NCBI GenBank assembly: GCA_010015675.1
Contig: ML976984.1
Span: forward strand, 334,088 to 398,087
Length of the DNA stretch: 64,000 nucleotides
Direction of reading: 5' to 3'
Source: Byssothecium circinans
Lineage: Eukaryota > Ascomycota > Dothideomycetes > Pleosporales > Massarinaceae
Position numbers and translations under genes: made by a program. The notes beneath the pieces were generated by a model. It did no database searches and was not told where the DNA came from. It saw nothing but the letters and a program-made list of their open reading frames with translations. How positions within the stretch are numbered: position 1 is the first letter of the stretch; each line of letters starts with the position of its first letter. Positions 45,672 to 57,891 of the stretch are shown here, piece by piece.

Positions 45672-47624
45672 TAGGCTCTGCCTACCGCAGGGGTCTTCAT
45701 ACCCTTCCACTCACGATCCCAAGCGCGAGTGCGAGTGCGTATTCGAATCGACGGTGGATACGGATGGGGACGGAGTTGGTCTTGTTTTCCTTGTTCCGTT
45801 GCCCAACGATGGGTATGGCGGTTTACTCAAAAACGTCTTTTTCCTTCTTTTAATTGTCCTTTCCTAACCTTGGGGTTGGAATTCCGGAGGCCTTCGTGAA
45901 GCTCGCTTCATGGAGGAGATGCTCCTAGCCAGCGAATGAGGGGGTTGATATGTTAGATAAAAAGCTAATTGCGGTAGAAAACGACGTGCTTGAAGTTTGT
46001 GAGGTGATGGAAGTGAGTCAAATTGCGAAATGCCGGCGCGGCGCCATGGCGGTATAATACGCCATCCGGAAAGGGAATGGATTGCCGGTCTCTAGCGCGT
46101 CTTCTCAACGACCAGGCCTGCGTCTGGCAATCTTCATCCATCAACAAGTCCACGATCACATCACCAGCGTCTCTCTAAACCTCATTAACGCCGTTGTAGA
46201 TACGAGGAAAGATATAAAAGTTGTTCCACGTGACTCCCTCCACCGCGGTCTGCGATGTCCCAATCAAAACCACGCATGTAGTCCACGACATCATCACACT
46301 CTTTCATTTCTCGTGATGAAGGAAAGACTTCTACAAATTGCATCCTTTGATGAAAATTTTCGGTATTGCCCCCCGTCGTCGTTGAAGATCGGCGGGAAAG
46401 AACACAGCCGTCGGCGTCATCAGGAGACAGTTCGAAGGCAGTCGGTCATTTCGAAGGAATCCAATAAGAGTTGAGGACGTACAGACAAGGCTACTTCAAG
46501 ATAAGACCGCAATGCTAGCCTTTCAAGCTATTCACCCTCCTACTGAGTATTGAAGCTCAGCCAAATCCAACAAATATGGCTAAAGATGCAAGATACGGAA
46601 CTTTCAACTCCACATTGAGCTCACCCTCTGTCGGTCCTCTTTCGAAGAGGATTGTTCATTCTATCTGGATTGAACTTGGTAAGTAGCAGCTAAGAGCTAT
46701 CTCCTTGCTTCGTTCCCATGGCATAGCATATCTCGAACAGAAGAAAATCGACGTTTGATGAATGCATCGGGCAGAAGGACGGGCTCAAGATGATATTGTG
46801 ATCTTTTCAGACCTAAGGCTCCCAATTAGAGCAATTTATGGCAGAATGATGAGGACTTTTCGAAGTCAGCAGTAGCTTTCTTCCGAATAAGACGGTGCAG
46901 CATGAATCAACACTGTTAAACCATATTTATTGACAGATGCACAGCTTTCCCTCGCTCGAATACGCATCAACCCGCATGCTAGATCTCGCACACTATCCTC
47001 ATCTGCAAATTCAGGTAATTTCCAAGCACTCAATCATCCGGCGAGCCTTTCTCCTCCAGACGAACAACCAAGGCAATACTATTCCCTCCGCTTCTCCTTT
47101 CCCACACAAACAGCCCACATCTATGTGTCCCCACAAATCATACCTCTACACATGTACATTCTATAAGTCGCACCACCCCACTTTCAATTCCCCATTGCGT
47201 AGCTCCCCGTTCCTCTGCACTGATTAAGAGTATTCTCGAATGCAGCGTATGCATAAGGGTAACTACACCTCATAGCAAGTTGCTTTACATGGCGAAAGCT
47301 CCAGTAATTGATAATGAAAAACTCCTAGATATGATATACGTAGTAGGATTCATGGTAAAAGAAACGCCTCTCTCTTATGCGCTATCAATCGTGCGCAGTC
47401 GTTTGGCGTGTGGCGTTTTTTGTTTGCTCCCCCTCCCGTGACGTCCTCAAAAATGTCTGAAGATACTCTCAAGCCTTCCCACCGCGGCACCGCCCGTGCA
47501 AATACATCTCCACCCCACATACCTCAACTTCCTTTTCAACTCACTCATTCGCTTTTACAACTCTACGCCGCCGTTCAGTTCGCATTGCTCCATGATCCCA
47601 AAACATCGGCTACGATCCCACGCG
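45672..47624. other. Intergenic, no gene recognised
   Basis: About 2 kb with short overlapping frames only. Nothing is supported beyond leader sequence of the next gene near the right end. Confidence 0.45.
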
Positions 47625-48220
47625 ATGGCGCCCAAAAACCTCCTCCGCACTGTTTTCCACAACATCTATCAGCAGAAGAGTATGGAGGCGCTGAGAGCGA
47701 AAGCGCGCCGAGGCGACAAAGCGCGTTCGAGATCGCAAACTCCTACGGCGCAACCCGAACAGCAGCCGAACTCGGAGCCCTCGACGCCTGTGCCTCAGCA
47801 GAGTACCTCGATGCGCAATGCGGATACTTCATTGCTAGAGTTCGAAGAGGGTCAGTCTGAGCTGAGCGACCGTGTTGATACGACCCTGGAGGATACTGAG
47901 GTAAGCATTCGATGGCGTTTCGATGATTCCTTCGCGGGCAGTGCTGACGTAGTTAGGTCTTTATTACGGAGTTCGACATTGAATGCCCGGAGAGCCACGC
48001 GCCGGGCGTCAATAATCAGGTCCATCACGAGGCTCTGGCTATGACGATGTCGCACCTCGATACCATAAATACGACTCTGACACTACTACAAGCATTTGAG
48101 GGCATGAGTCCGCATCTGGAGGGGTTGAAGAACGAGATGTTGGCAAAGAAGGCGTTGTGCAAGCAGACGATGGAGACATTGAAGATGATGGGTGCGGCTG
48201 AGGAGGGAAAAGAGCGGTAA
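47625..48220 (+). CDS. Small conserved-looking protein with helical C-terminus
   Basis: Exons are 47625-47900 and 47957-48220, with a 56-nt intron (GTAAGC...GCTGAC...GTTAG), 179 aa. I chose the ATG at 47625 (MAPKNLLRTVFHNIY) for its good context (GCGATGG); 47592 is also in frame. The N-terminal third is basic and hydrophobic, the middle is a Gln/Pro/Ser-rich linker, and the C-terminal half is helical (HHEALAMTMSHLDTINTTL, LEGLKNEMLAKKALCKQTM) and probably forms a coiled coil. The clean splice junction supports a real gene. The family is not recognised. Confidence 0.6.
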
Positions 48221-48613
48221 GGCGATAGTGAAATGTGGGAATGGGATGCAGAAGGAAAGGCATGCGCGAGGGAAGATCGGGCATGTGATGATATCGACAG
48301 CTTGATACAGCGTGTCTGGCACTCATTGATAGAGGAATGTATTGCGCTTAGGGCGAGGTTGCGCTGATCTGTAGTACACAACTGGGGGGAAAGTGTGGAG
48401 GCCATCAGCAGACGTTGAGATACGCATAACTCGTAGGGGTTGAGACGATCACGCCTTTCCCTACACGTCATAGCGCGGTTGCGCGTCTATTCCTTCCCGC
48501 ACACACCTGTGTCAGCCCTTCTATACCTTCTAAATAAAACCCCCCATGAGCTCCTGCGACCCCTCAACCTCTCCCGTACAACCTCGCTTTCAAGCGAGCG
48601 TGAAGCTTCCGCA

Positions 48614-49522
48614 ATGCGCGAATCCGAGGCTCACACCCTCCCCAATGGTCGCATCCTCTCATATGCCGTGTACGGTTCTCCAGTGCCCAAAACGACGGTC
48701 TTCTACTTCCATGCCTTTCCTTCCTCCCGCAAGGAAGGCAAGCTGTGGCATACGGCCGCTTCCAAGCTCCATATCCGACTAATCGCTCCGGATCGCCCTG
48801 GCATGGGTAACTCGTCACCGCAAGCAAACCGCACACTTCTGGACTGGCCCAAGGACGTCATCGCTCTCGCCGACCATCTGAAGGTAGAACGCTTCTACAT
48901 CATGGGTCTTAGCGGCGGCGGACCATATGCGCTCGCCTGCGTCAAAGAGATTCCAAAGGAGCGGTTGGCAGGCGTCTCAGTCGTATCCGGTTTATACCCA
49001 ATTGCATTTGGCACTGCGGGTATGATGCTCCTCGCGCGGGTCGTGCTTTGGGTTGGACCATATATGACTGGTCTGCTGGGAGGTATCATGGACATGGCAA
49101 TGGGGAAAGCTGCACGCGATCCCGACCCTAAAGTTCTCGAGGACCAAATCATGAAAGATATTGAGAGTAGGCCAGCTGTCGATCAAGCAGCTATGAAAGA
49201 TGATAAGAACAAGGAAGCTTTCATTGAGGGTACAAGAGAGGGACTGAGGCAGGGTGGGCAGGGCGCGGCATGGGAAGCCAGGCTGAGTGGGAGTCCTTGG
49301 GGCTTCGAGCTACAAGAGCTGGATGTGGGTGAAGGGGGCATTCCGTTGGCGCTGTGGCATGGAACTGGGGATATCAACTGCCCACCAGCGATGGCAATCA
49401 AGGCGAAAGAGATCATGCTCCAAGCTACGCTGCATATGAAAGAAGGGGAAGGTCATGTCAGTTACGCGTTCCGTAACCAGGAGGAGATATTGGGCGAACT
49501 GATCGGTGCTTCGGATAGTTGA
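48614..49522 (+). CDS. Alpha/beta hydrolase
   Basis: A single exon of 302 aa from the ATG at 48614; the open frame reaches further upstream but only from a TTG. The alpha/beta-hydrolase fold is clear. It has an oxyanion-side FYFHAFPSSRKEG, APDRPGMGNSS, and the nucleophile elbow MGLSGGGPYAL (GxSxG, Ser near residue 98). A late HGTGDINCPP carries the likely acid, and EGEGHVSY the catalytic His. It lacks a signal peptide, so it is probably intracellular. The lid region includes a hydrophobic stretch (GMMLLARVVLWVGPYMTGLLGG). The substrate cannot be told from sequence. Confidence 0.88.
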   Translation: MRESEAHTLPNGRILSYAVYGSPVPKTTVFYFHAFPSSRKEGKLWHTAASKLHIRLIAPDRPGMGNSSPQANRTLLDWPKDVIALADHLKVERFYIMGLSGGGPYALACVKEIPKERLAGVSVVSGLYPIAFGTAGMMLLARVVLWVGPYMTGLLGGIMDMAMGKAARDPDPKVLEDQIMKDIESRPAVDQAAMKDDKNKEAFIEGTREGLRQGGQGAAWEARLSGSPWGFELQELDVGEGGIPLALWHGTGDINCPPAMAIKAKEIMLQATLHMKEGEGHVSYAFRNQEEILGELIGASDS

Positions 49523-50607
49523 TTAGTCCCTGAGTTGATTTGTGCTTGGGATGGCATAGCGTGTCTGGTGGTGGTATCCACGGCCTAGCCCTACTTTTCT
49601 AATCTCCCTGTAATTGTTCAGGGCACGTTTTACGACATCCAAAATACTCAGATTATGAGGAAGGGCGGAGTCTTAGTGTAGGCTTACACAGCTTGTGCCC
49701 AAATGCCTTGCGCATCAGACTTATTTCAAAGGCACCATATTCCTCTACACCTGATTGCACCGCGGTCGGACACAGATCTGCTGATTCTTATGAATAGGTC
49801 ATTCGTCCAAATTTTCAAGAGAGTGTTCGAGACTACCCTTGCCGGATTGTAAGTAGTGAAGAACAGCATAGATGTATTCGTAGAGATCGAGCTCAGACAC
49901 GTTGACTTTGACGTGGCTTGGACTTCAGGTAGTGAGGTAGACGAGAAGTGAAGAGACCTGCTGCAAAGAGAGAATGGATAGCTTTCTGACGAGGAGCGCG
50001 ACTACACTACTTGTACACATATTCCTTTTCTAAATTCCCTAGCTCTGGAATCATAGTCTGCGCGTGTAGGGATGAACGTACAGTAGATAATTCATCCCCC
50101 CGCAAGACTGACACGGAAGCACCTGATGTGTGTGATGCTATTGACCTTAGGCAGTACACCACCTCGGGGAGGTGCCAGCGTATCAGTATAGGAGTGCGGT
50201 GACTGATATTTCTTGATACGATAGGAAGGACGGGAAAAAAGCTCGACAAATCCATTGCAGCTTCACTATGTTGTGTGATCATGGTGTATTGACCTATCGG
50301 ACAAGCTCTGATGTGTTTGACTACATATAGGCAGCAAGATATGCTAGAGTGAATGACTAGCCAGTACGGTGTTTTGAAGTCACCGAAGGCTGCAGAACCT
50401 CTCTTCCTCGTTCAATGCGCAGGGCATCGAAATCTTTCGACAATCGTACGCGATCTATGATGTCCCATTTCGACGTCATGGAATGCATTTTAGCAAGCTC
50501 CCTCCTTCTCATGGCCGCCAAATTCCAAACATGTACCGCCCCTGCCCTCATTTCGCTTTGGAAAGAACCACATCCAGAGCCATTTACGCCCCTGTTTTGC
50601 GATGTAC
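49523..50607. other. Intergenic, no gene recognised
   Basis: Between convergent 3' ends. No motif-bearing frame is seen. Confidence 0.5.
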
Positions 50608-51554
50608 TCATTTTTCCATGATGTCTTCCAGGCTCTTCTCCAATTTGACTCCCATGGTCTCTGCAAGTCTGTAAAGGCTAGTGATGCGCTCTCGGCATGC
50701 CTTCGCATCTTCGTCTTCAATCTTATATATTTCCCAATCCAATGCGACACACTTAGACTCCAGCACCTTTGCCCGCGCCTTTACTCTCGTTTCGACCATA
50801 AAGAGTTCTCCGACGCAGGTTTTGAGACCTGACTCAACCACCTCCAAGTTCTTCCCATCTCGTAGACGTTCGAGCTTTGCTTGATGGATACTAGCGATTT
50901 GCCCGTAACGGTCTTGAGCGGATTGGTATTTTTCCAAAGTCACCTGGCGGTTCTTGGTTTGCATGACCGTATTGGAGGATCGTCCGTCCAGCTCCTTCTT
51001 AAGGTCGTCGATTTCGTTCTCGAGCATGTGTTCCATCTTTTCTTTGGCCTGGTTGTTGGCAGGCTCCACACTAAGATTTTCCTTCTTATGTTGCAGCTGT
51101 TCTTTCCTGGTCTTCTCCTCTAGATCATCAGAGTAGCCTGACTCGAGCAGCTAGACGTAACATATAACCATCAGCAACCAGCAACTATATCTCAGCGAGC
51201 CTGACACCAATCACTTACCATCCTCTTCACTTCCAGGTATCTTATCACCCTGACTAATTTCTGCTCCTTCCTTGCATGTTCTTCCTTCAATTTCGACATC
51301 TCAGCCTCGTGCGCCTTCTTCACGCTCTGGACCTCTTCGAAATGCGCCTGCGCCAAAGCCTCTACCATCGCACCGCGGTCATTGGAAAGGCTTTTCATTT
51401 CGCTGATGATGAGCTCGACTTTGGAGAACACACTGTACTCTTCCTACGCTTGTGTCAACATGTTGATTTCCACAATTCTACTGGGATCCAGGTCACTCAC
51501 TCTCTCGGCCTCGAGGACGTCGCGGAGGGTATCTTTCATCGCCTGAGAAGGCAT
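50608..51554 (-). CDS. Coiled-coil protein of unknown function, three exons
   Basis: Exons are 51554-51501, 51443-51219 and 51150-50608, 273 aa, with introns of 57 and 68 nt, all junctions in phase 0. Nearly the whole protein is predicted by eye to be helical coiled coil rich in Glu, Lys, Gln and Leu (for example AMVEALAQAHFEEVQSVKKA and MLENEIDDLKKELDG). No catalytic motif, signal peptide or membrane segment is seen. Proteins of this kind often act as structural or tethering factors. I do not recognise the family. Confidence 0.65.
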
Positions 51555-51889
51555 TGTGACAGATATCCGAGGATTTGGACGGTAGATGAGGGCAGAACAA
51601 ATGTAATGTGATGTGTGCATACAAAGATTGACCGTTTGATGTTGACTGTCGCCGTCGCGGTTGCCGTTTCGGGTTCGGAAGAACTATCGCGCGCCTTCCC
51701 TCTTCCACACTCACCCTCACCCACTTATAAGACTTTGTGATATTGGAATGAAAGCTTTAAGTAGAGAGGCAGTCGCAGTGGCGTAAGTTCGTCAAACACA
51801 CAAAGCTAAGACGGGTCAACAACTACATTCAACTGTGAAAACAATGAAGTCCATCTTCCTTGCAGACCTGCAACATCTTCCTGCATGCT
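51555..51889. other. Short intergenic stretch
   Basis: It separates the coiled-coil start from the 3' end of the MFS transporter. Nothing is recognised. Confidence 0.5.
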
Positions 51890-53733
51890 TCACACCCGAC
51901 TGCTCCCCCCACTCTCCAACTCCACCTTCTTCACCCTCCTTACCCCATCATAAAACCTCCTCTCCTCAAAAATCCTAATATCATCCCCCGCATTCGTCCT
52001 CCCCGCTTTCCTCTCCTTCAACATCAACCTCCTTACCCTCATAACGTCATACTCCGTATTCCTAGTCAACCACCAAGTCCACAGATTGCTAACCCAGCCA
52101 GCCATCAGAAAGCTCGCCGCGATAGCAAAAGAAGTCCGGTACCCGTTATGCGCCCACTTACTTTGGAAGAGCTGAGGTCCGACAACGCCGCCAAACTGCG
52201 CGATGCCGGATTGAAGGCCAAGTGTGAAAGCGGTACCGGTGCTGCCCACCAGCGTTGCACTTCTCCATGCCCAGAACGGTGAGAAGTAGCTCTGGTAGAA
52301 CAGAGTGCCGAGGATGCAGGCAATGTAGATTCCGATGCGGGAATGGATTGTGAAGAAGAGGACGAAACAGACTACCATGCCGGACATGATGAACATGATA
52401 TAAGCAGGTCGGACAATCCAAGCTTTGCCCATAAACCAGGCGGAAAAGATGAGGCCGATGAGCGCGGCGACACAGGGCGGCAGGAGGAGCAGTTGATTGC
52501 GGGGTAGGCCGACAAAGCCTAAATTGGTGATGATGGTTGGGAGGTACCAAGTAAGGGCGTAACCGCTACAGAGGGGGTGAGCGAGCAGTCAGACTATGAG
52601 GGGGAGGGAGGTAGACGTACCCGAGATTTACAAGAGTCTGACTTAGCATGAAGCTCCAGATCAACCACTCACCCAGAACGCCCTTGATCTCCTTGTTTGA
52701 GAAGTCCGGATCATTCGTCAGAGGTGCATTCTCTGGTAAACGAGTCTCGATGAACTCTTGCTCGCGTTCAGTGAACCAGCGGTTGCTCCTCGGACTCTTT
52801 GGATAGTCTGGAAGGGAGTACCACACGACACCGGAAAATAAAATCGTCGTAATGCCCTCAAGAACGTAGACCCAGCGCCAAGCTGAAAGCCCGCCAATTC
52901 CGTCCATGTAAGAGATGCCGTAGCAGAGAAGTGAACCGAGGATGCCGGATACGTTGCTGAAGCAGAAGAAGTAGGTAACGATGCGGCCCATTTCGTCGGT
53001 GCGGTACCACGAAGAATACTGCGCCATCACTCCAGGAAACATTCCCGCTTCAAACATGCTATAAAACCTTAGCTTGTCTTCGTGGTTGAAGGATGGCAGG
53101 AGCGCGAATGCGTACCCTAGTAAGAAACGCATGGCGTACAAGTCATGCCGATTACGCGCTGCGGCATGACAAGCCGTTATGATCCCCCAGGTGAGAAAAA
53201 TACGAGCTTGCCAGTTGTGTGGGCTCATACGCTTTAAAAGAAGGTTGCTGGGCGCTTCGAAGATGATATATGCGATCTATCCAAATTGTAAGCATAATTA
53301 TCGTATGAGCAAGGGATTCTGCATACGCCATATATCGAAGCTACCCAATTGTACTGGTTGGACGACATGTTCAACTCCCTGAGAATATTCGAGGACTGGC
53401 CAACTTGAAGCACTTTGACGACAGACGCATTATGTACATCGATCTAGTTGCTGGTGAGCGAACTATAAATCCGTATGGAGCAGTGAGTCTTACCTGCTTG
53501 ATCATGAACATTATCCCTGTCAAAAGAATGAAACACTTGTCCACTTTACTCATAATCCTCTTCTCGTCATCCGCCGTGAACGAAGACAAAAATGCAGCCT
53601 TCGCCTCCGGATCATCTCGCAGATTGTCCACATCGGCTCTTGAGATAGTAGCAGTGGCTTGTTTTCGAGTTTCGGCGGCAGTGTCGTGGTTGACGGCTGG
53701 GAGAGCGGCGCCCCGATCCTGTGAAATTGACAT
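51890..53733 (-). CDS. MFS transporter, DAL5/anion:cation symporter type
   Basis: Exons are 53733-53494, 53443-53327, 53276-53116, 53058-52621 and 52565-51890, 543 aa, with introns of 50, 50, 57 and 55 nt. The 57-nt intron is a multiple of three without stops and looks coding at first, but the family sequence (RFLLG then MFEAGMFPG) shows it is spliced. About 12 hydrophobic segments are present. Motifs include NMSSNQYNWVASIYGIAYII, FEAPSNLLLKR, FEAGMFPGV and SAWRWVYVLEGI, all typical of the DAL5-like family that imports organic anions and vitamins by proton symport. It is divergent from the flavin-dependent monooxygenase, 810 bp away, suggesting uptake and breakdown of a shared substrate. Confidence 0.87.
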
Positions 53734-53787
53734 GATGTCGAAACAAATTTTTGTGATACTTTGGACGATACGAGACACGAGAGTGAC

Positions 53788-53793
53788 TTTATA
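53788..53793 (-). promoter_or_regulatory. Possible TATA box of the MFS transporter
   Basis: TATAAA on the minus strand, about 55 bp upstream of the predicted start codon. Confidence 0.3.
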
Positions 53794-54543
53794 CTGTCGA
53801 TCCCCAAGTCAAGCGAGTTGCGCGCCATGGGCCTGGAAATGTTAAACCCGGCGTGGCGAGCGGGTGGGGTGAAAATGGAGATTTTCATGACGTTTCGGTA
53901 GTTCAAATGGTACCATACGCATATCTGTGTACGGAGTAACGTGTTCGGTAAACAAGAGCCGAGAGATAGGGGCCATGCTGAAGTTTGCGATGATGAATGG
54001 TGAACTTGATATTGAAGAAGTGCCGAGCGCGTGTGATGAGATGAACTCCATGAGGGACCTGAGCTCTGTGCATGGAGCAAACACCAGAACACTAGCTCTG
54101 AATATGCGAGTAAATCGAAACTATACGTTGGGAAACAGTTAATGTCGCCACTTTGAGCGTACTCGTAGCCTCGATGACTGCCGTGGTGTGTTGAAGTTCA
54201 AGTGATGGCGCAATCGTGGGACTCATAACGACATCGCGAAACCCTGTCTTGACAGCACAAGCAGTCTTGCCAAGAGATATGCAACCCAGCGACATCGCAT
54301 TCCCGGCTGCCAGAGTGGAGAAGTTCGCGTGAAGGCTGGGAGTAATCGGACAAAAGCGCGTGAGCCTACATGTATCAGTGTCAAGCCCAATGTCGCAAGA
54401 AGGACAGTTCATGGTGTCAGTGATCTTTGTCTTGGGCAAGCCGAGCATATAAGCTGCGAGTCATTCAGCAACGTTGTTGCCTTATTTTACTTATTCCCGT
54501 TTTAAGCCTTTCCTATCTGCCTGACCCCACGGCACCGAGAGAT
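53794..54543. promoter_or_regulatory. Divergent promoter region, MFS transporter and monooxygenase
   Basis: About 0.8 kb separates the two divergent start codons. No specific operator is recognised. Confidence 0.35.
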
Positions 54544-56305
54544 ATGGCGTCCGAGAACGAAATAGGCGCCCAACATGGCATCAAGCCAAAGAAGAAGCTT
54601 CTCCTTAACGCCTTCGATATGTTTACTCCAAGCCATTTGGCATTTGGACAGTGGTGAGTTTCCCTTGGGTACGATACATATGTCGGTGGCTGGTAGTACG
54701 TAAGGTGCTGAAGCAACCTTGAAAGAAGCTTTGCTGACTTTAGAACTCCCGCGTTAGGCGTAATCCTCGGGATCGCAGCAAAGACAAGCGGCGTGATCTG
54801 GAGTACTGGACGGACCTGGCGAAGACTCTCGAAAAAGGCAGTTTCGTCGGATACTTCCTTGCTGATACGTTTGGACCCTACGACGTGTAAGTACCGCTGG
54901 GTGACACTCCCATGTTCCTCTAACTGACGAGCTCCAGGTACAAAGGCGGTCCTGAACCAGCATTCCGGACTGGAGCACAATGGCCGATGGCAGACCCTGT
55001 TATTGTAAGATTTCCTTCAATAGCGTGCTAAGCAGTAGTCGATAGCTGAATTGAATATGCAGCCCGTCTCTGCGATGGCGTCGGTAACGAAGCATCTCAA
55101 CTTTGCTATCACGACCTCGACGTCGTATGAGCAGCCGTATATAGTGGCCAAACGGTTCGCGACATTGGATCACTTGACTCGTGGGCGCTTTGGATGGAAT
55201 ATCGTGACCTCCTGGAAGCCTGCAGCATCTCGCGCAGTGGGGCTGCCATATGTTGAACATGACCAGCGGTACAACAACGCGGACGAATATCTCCGCATAC
55301 TATACAAGTAAGTACAATATCCATCAATAGAGAATATGCTTCTGCACGTGGGTTGTGTGTGTGTTCTCGAGCTGAACGTGTACTAGACTCTGGGAAGGAT
55401 CCTGGGCAGATGATGCACTTGTCGAAGACTCTGAGAAGGGTGTTTACGCAGACCCATCAAAGATCAGGACCATCAAGCATGAAGGCAAATGGAACGTGGA
55501 TGCCCCATTCATCGTCGACCCCTCTCCTCAGCGGACTCCACTACTCTTCCAGGCCGGTACCTCGGCAGCTGGTATAAAGTTCGGAGCCACACACGCAGAA
55601 GCCATTTTCGTTGCCGGCCTCTCACCACATGTCGTCGCACCTCGTGTGAAAGCTATCCGCGAACAAGCTGCCGCCGCCGGACGAGATCCACAGTCAGTCA
55701 AGATACTTGCCATGGCGACGCCCATCATTGGCAAGGACGAGGAGGATGCTGAGAGAAAGCACCAAGAGGCGCTTCAGTATGCATCCGAAGAAGGCGGGCT
55801 AGCTCAGTGGAGTGCGTCAACCGGAATTGACGTCTCTAAATTTGACCTCGATCATCTGCTCACGGAGAATGACCTGCCATACGAACAGTGGCAGCGCTTG
55901 CAGCAGAGTTCGTCGTATAACTTGAAGTATAAGGGTGACGATGTGCCGCCGCTTACGGTCCGTAACCTAGGCAAGCTGGTTGCGATCGGCGGATCTGGAG
56001 CGATGCCAAAGGGTTCGCCATCTCAGGTGGCCGATATTTTGGAGCAATGGGTCGATATCGCTGACGTAGATGGGTTCAATCTGGCTTACGTCGTTTCGCC
56101 TGGTAGTTTTGAGGACATCTCAGAACTCTTGGCACCTGAGCTGAGACGAAGGGGTCTGTTGGATGAACCAATCTCTGAAGATGCTCCTGTGCTCACCTAC
56201 CGCGAGAGAGTGTATGGGACGGGACAGAAGGGACTGAGGAGTGATCATCCGGGATACAAGTACAGATATGAGACTTATGATGCGACAATAGCATCGGAGA
56301 ACTGA
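54544..56305 (+). CDS. FMN-dependent monooxygenase, NtaA/SnaA/DszA family
   Basis: Exons are 54544-54653, 54758-54886, 54938-55004, 55063-55307 and 55387-56305, 489 aa. The family oxidises substrates with reduced FMN (luciferase-like TIM barrel); known members attack nitrilotriacetate, pristinamycin IIA and dibenzothiophene sulfone. Signatures are KKLLLNAFDMFTPSHLAFGQW at the start, LEYWTDLAKTLEKGSFVGYFLADTFGPYDVY, TSYEQPYIVAKRFATLDHLTRGRFGWNIVTSW, LWEGSWADDALV and the QAGTSAAGIKFGATHAEAIFVAG segment. All are in order and length is normal. It needs a separate flavin reductase. The neighbouring transporter suggests a catabolic pair. The substrate is unknown. Confidence 0.9.
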
Positions 56306-56523
56306 GAATAGAATTATGGTGTAATATTGAACAAATCATTGTATTTCATGGTTTTAGCAGTTAAGATGGAGACGGAGATGTAGAGAGTTGAAGAGAGTCA
56401 CGGTTTCTATTACGCTCGGGGAAATACAAACGCCGAGCGCCGAATTACATCACAAAACCTACTGTGCACGATCAGCCAAACTCTATGGCCACCACACCTC
56501 GAGCGTCCTAACCCTCACCCAAA

Positions 56524-57582
56524 ATGTCGAGCAAGAGGTCGAAAGCGCCGAAAAAGGCGACCAAGACACCCCCGAAGCCGACGATCCCCGAACCCTTCGA
56601 GCCCGCGCCATCCGCTTTAGAGCCTTTGCTTTCGACCTTCGACATCCGCTCAGTCTACATAACCCACATCGATAACCACCCCGCCGATTTCAAAAAACGC
56701 ATCTTCTACGTCCCCGTCGCTATAAACCTCGCCCTCGCCGCCTTCCTCGCATTACGCGCATACTATGCCTCTCCACTGTACTGGAAGCTTTTCCTCTCCA
56801 TCTTGGGCAACGCAAACGACACAACGATATACTGGGCCTCAACGCCAACGGGTCAGCTCATAAAAACGGTCATATGGCGCATGTGTATATTCTCCTTTGA
56901 CTTCATGCTCTTCAGGATCGTAGGACCATGGCCGTGGACCTTCTTCTTAGAATTGCCTGGCAACCCTGTGTCCTGGCGATGGAAGATCGGCTTTCGAGAC
57001 GAGGAGGTATATGTGCGGGAGAGCCGAGGATGGGGGGCGGAAGATTTGTTGGGAGCGGCCGAGGGTGCGAGCGGGAAGGCTGGCAGCGAGAGTCCGTTCT
57101 TCAAGACGCGGATTCTGCCTGCTGTGGATATGCACAGGTTGCGAGAGAAAACGGGCTATATGCTTATGGACAAGGACTTTGATCTATACTTTGGAGGTAT
57201 GATCGAGGCAACAAAGCTACTGGACAAGAAAGTCGTTTCCATCGATGAGCTTCGAACGAGCGTCTTTGTGTGGGTCGGTAGCCAAGAGGATGGCGAATGG
57301 GCTGTGTGGAATTGCGGGAAGTTGGACGAGTCGGCTGAGACGGAGGCGAGGAAGAAAATTATACTGTTTAAGGACCGCTTGACGGCGATGGGCAAGGAGT
57401 CGCTGTTCTTCAAATGGGTGGAGCTTGTTCAATTTGAAAGCAACGCGCCAGGGGGCTTCACGTACGAGAGGCAGGCAGCGACAGCCGACAAGGCGAAGAA
57501 GATGTTCGAGGCGGAGGGTGTCGACTTTGACACGTTCATAAAGGATATCGGAGGGCTTGAAGGCATGCCCGGTTTAGACTAA
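56524..57582 (+). CDS. Conserved fungal membrane protein, two TM segments
   Basis: A single exon of 352 aa; the ATG at 56524 (AAAATGTCG) is the first in frame of the conserved part. The N-terminus is basic and proline-rich (SSKRSKAPKKATKTPPKP). Two hydrophobic segments lie near residues 58-80 (IFYVPVAINLALAAFLALRA) and 112-138 (around IWRMCIFSFDFMLFRIVGPW). The C-terminal 200 residues are soluble, with GYMLMDKDFDLYFGGMIEAT and WAVWNCGKLDE. It may be a mitochondrial or ER membrane protein, judged only from composition. No family is recognised. Confidence 0.72.
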   Translation: MSSKRSKAPKKATKTPPKPTIPEPFEPAPSALEPLLSTFDIRSVYITHIDNHPADFKKRIFYVPVAINLALAAFLALRAYYASPLYWKLFLSILGNANDTTIYWASTPTGQLIKTVIWRMCIFSFDFMLFRIVGPWPWTFFLELPGNPVSWRWKIGFRDEEVYVRESRGWGAEDLLGAAEGASGKAGSESPFFKTRILPAVDMHRLREKTGYMLMDKDFDLYFGGMIEATKLLDKKVVSIDELRTSVFVWVGSQEDGEWAVWNCGKLDESAETEARKKIILFKDRLTAMGKESLFFKWVELVQFESNAPGGFTYERQAATADKAKKMFEAEGVDFDTFIKDIGGLEGMPGLD

Positions 57583-57891
57583 GATACTGCGTATACCCAA
57601 AATCTTCATATATTTCGGATTACATCCACCTTACAGAGGCACTGCTACCTCAAAGCATGTTTTAAGATGCGACGTAAGCTACTCTTTATGATTTCTTGTC
57701 CTACTTTAAAGGCTGAAACTGTGCAGCTAATACACATCTAAAGTTCTTGAAGAGCACCGTACATCACAAGTCATCGTAGACACAATCAGAGGAGAGTTGC
57801 ATTAAGCATCGAATTAAATTGCTCAGTTAATGTAAAAAGATTCTCTACGGTCACCCTTCCCCATCCGTACCTTCTCAACCCCCCAACCCAT
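57583..57891. other. Intergenic between convergent genes
   Basis: 3' flanks only; nothing recognised. Confidence 0.5.

Noticed and set aside
47408..47860. 150-codon open frame overlapping the small conserved gene
   Set aside because: The other frame joins cleanly to a second exon, so this one is a shadow.
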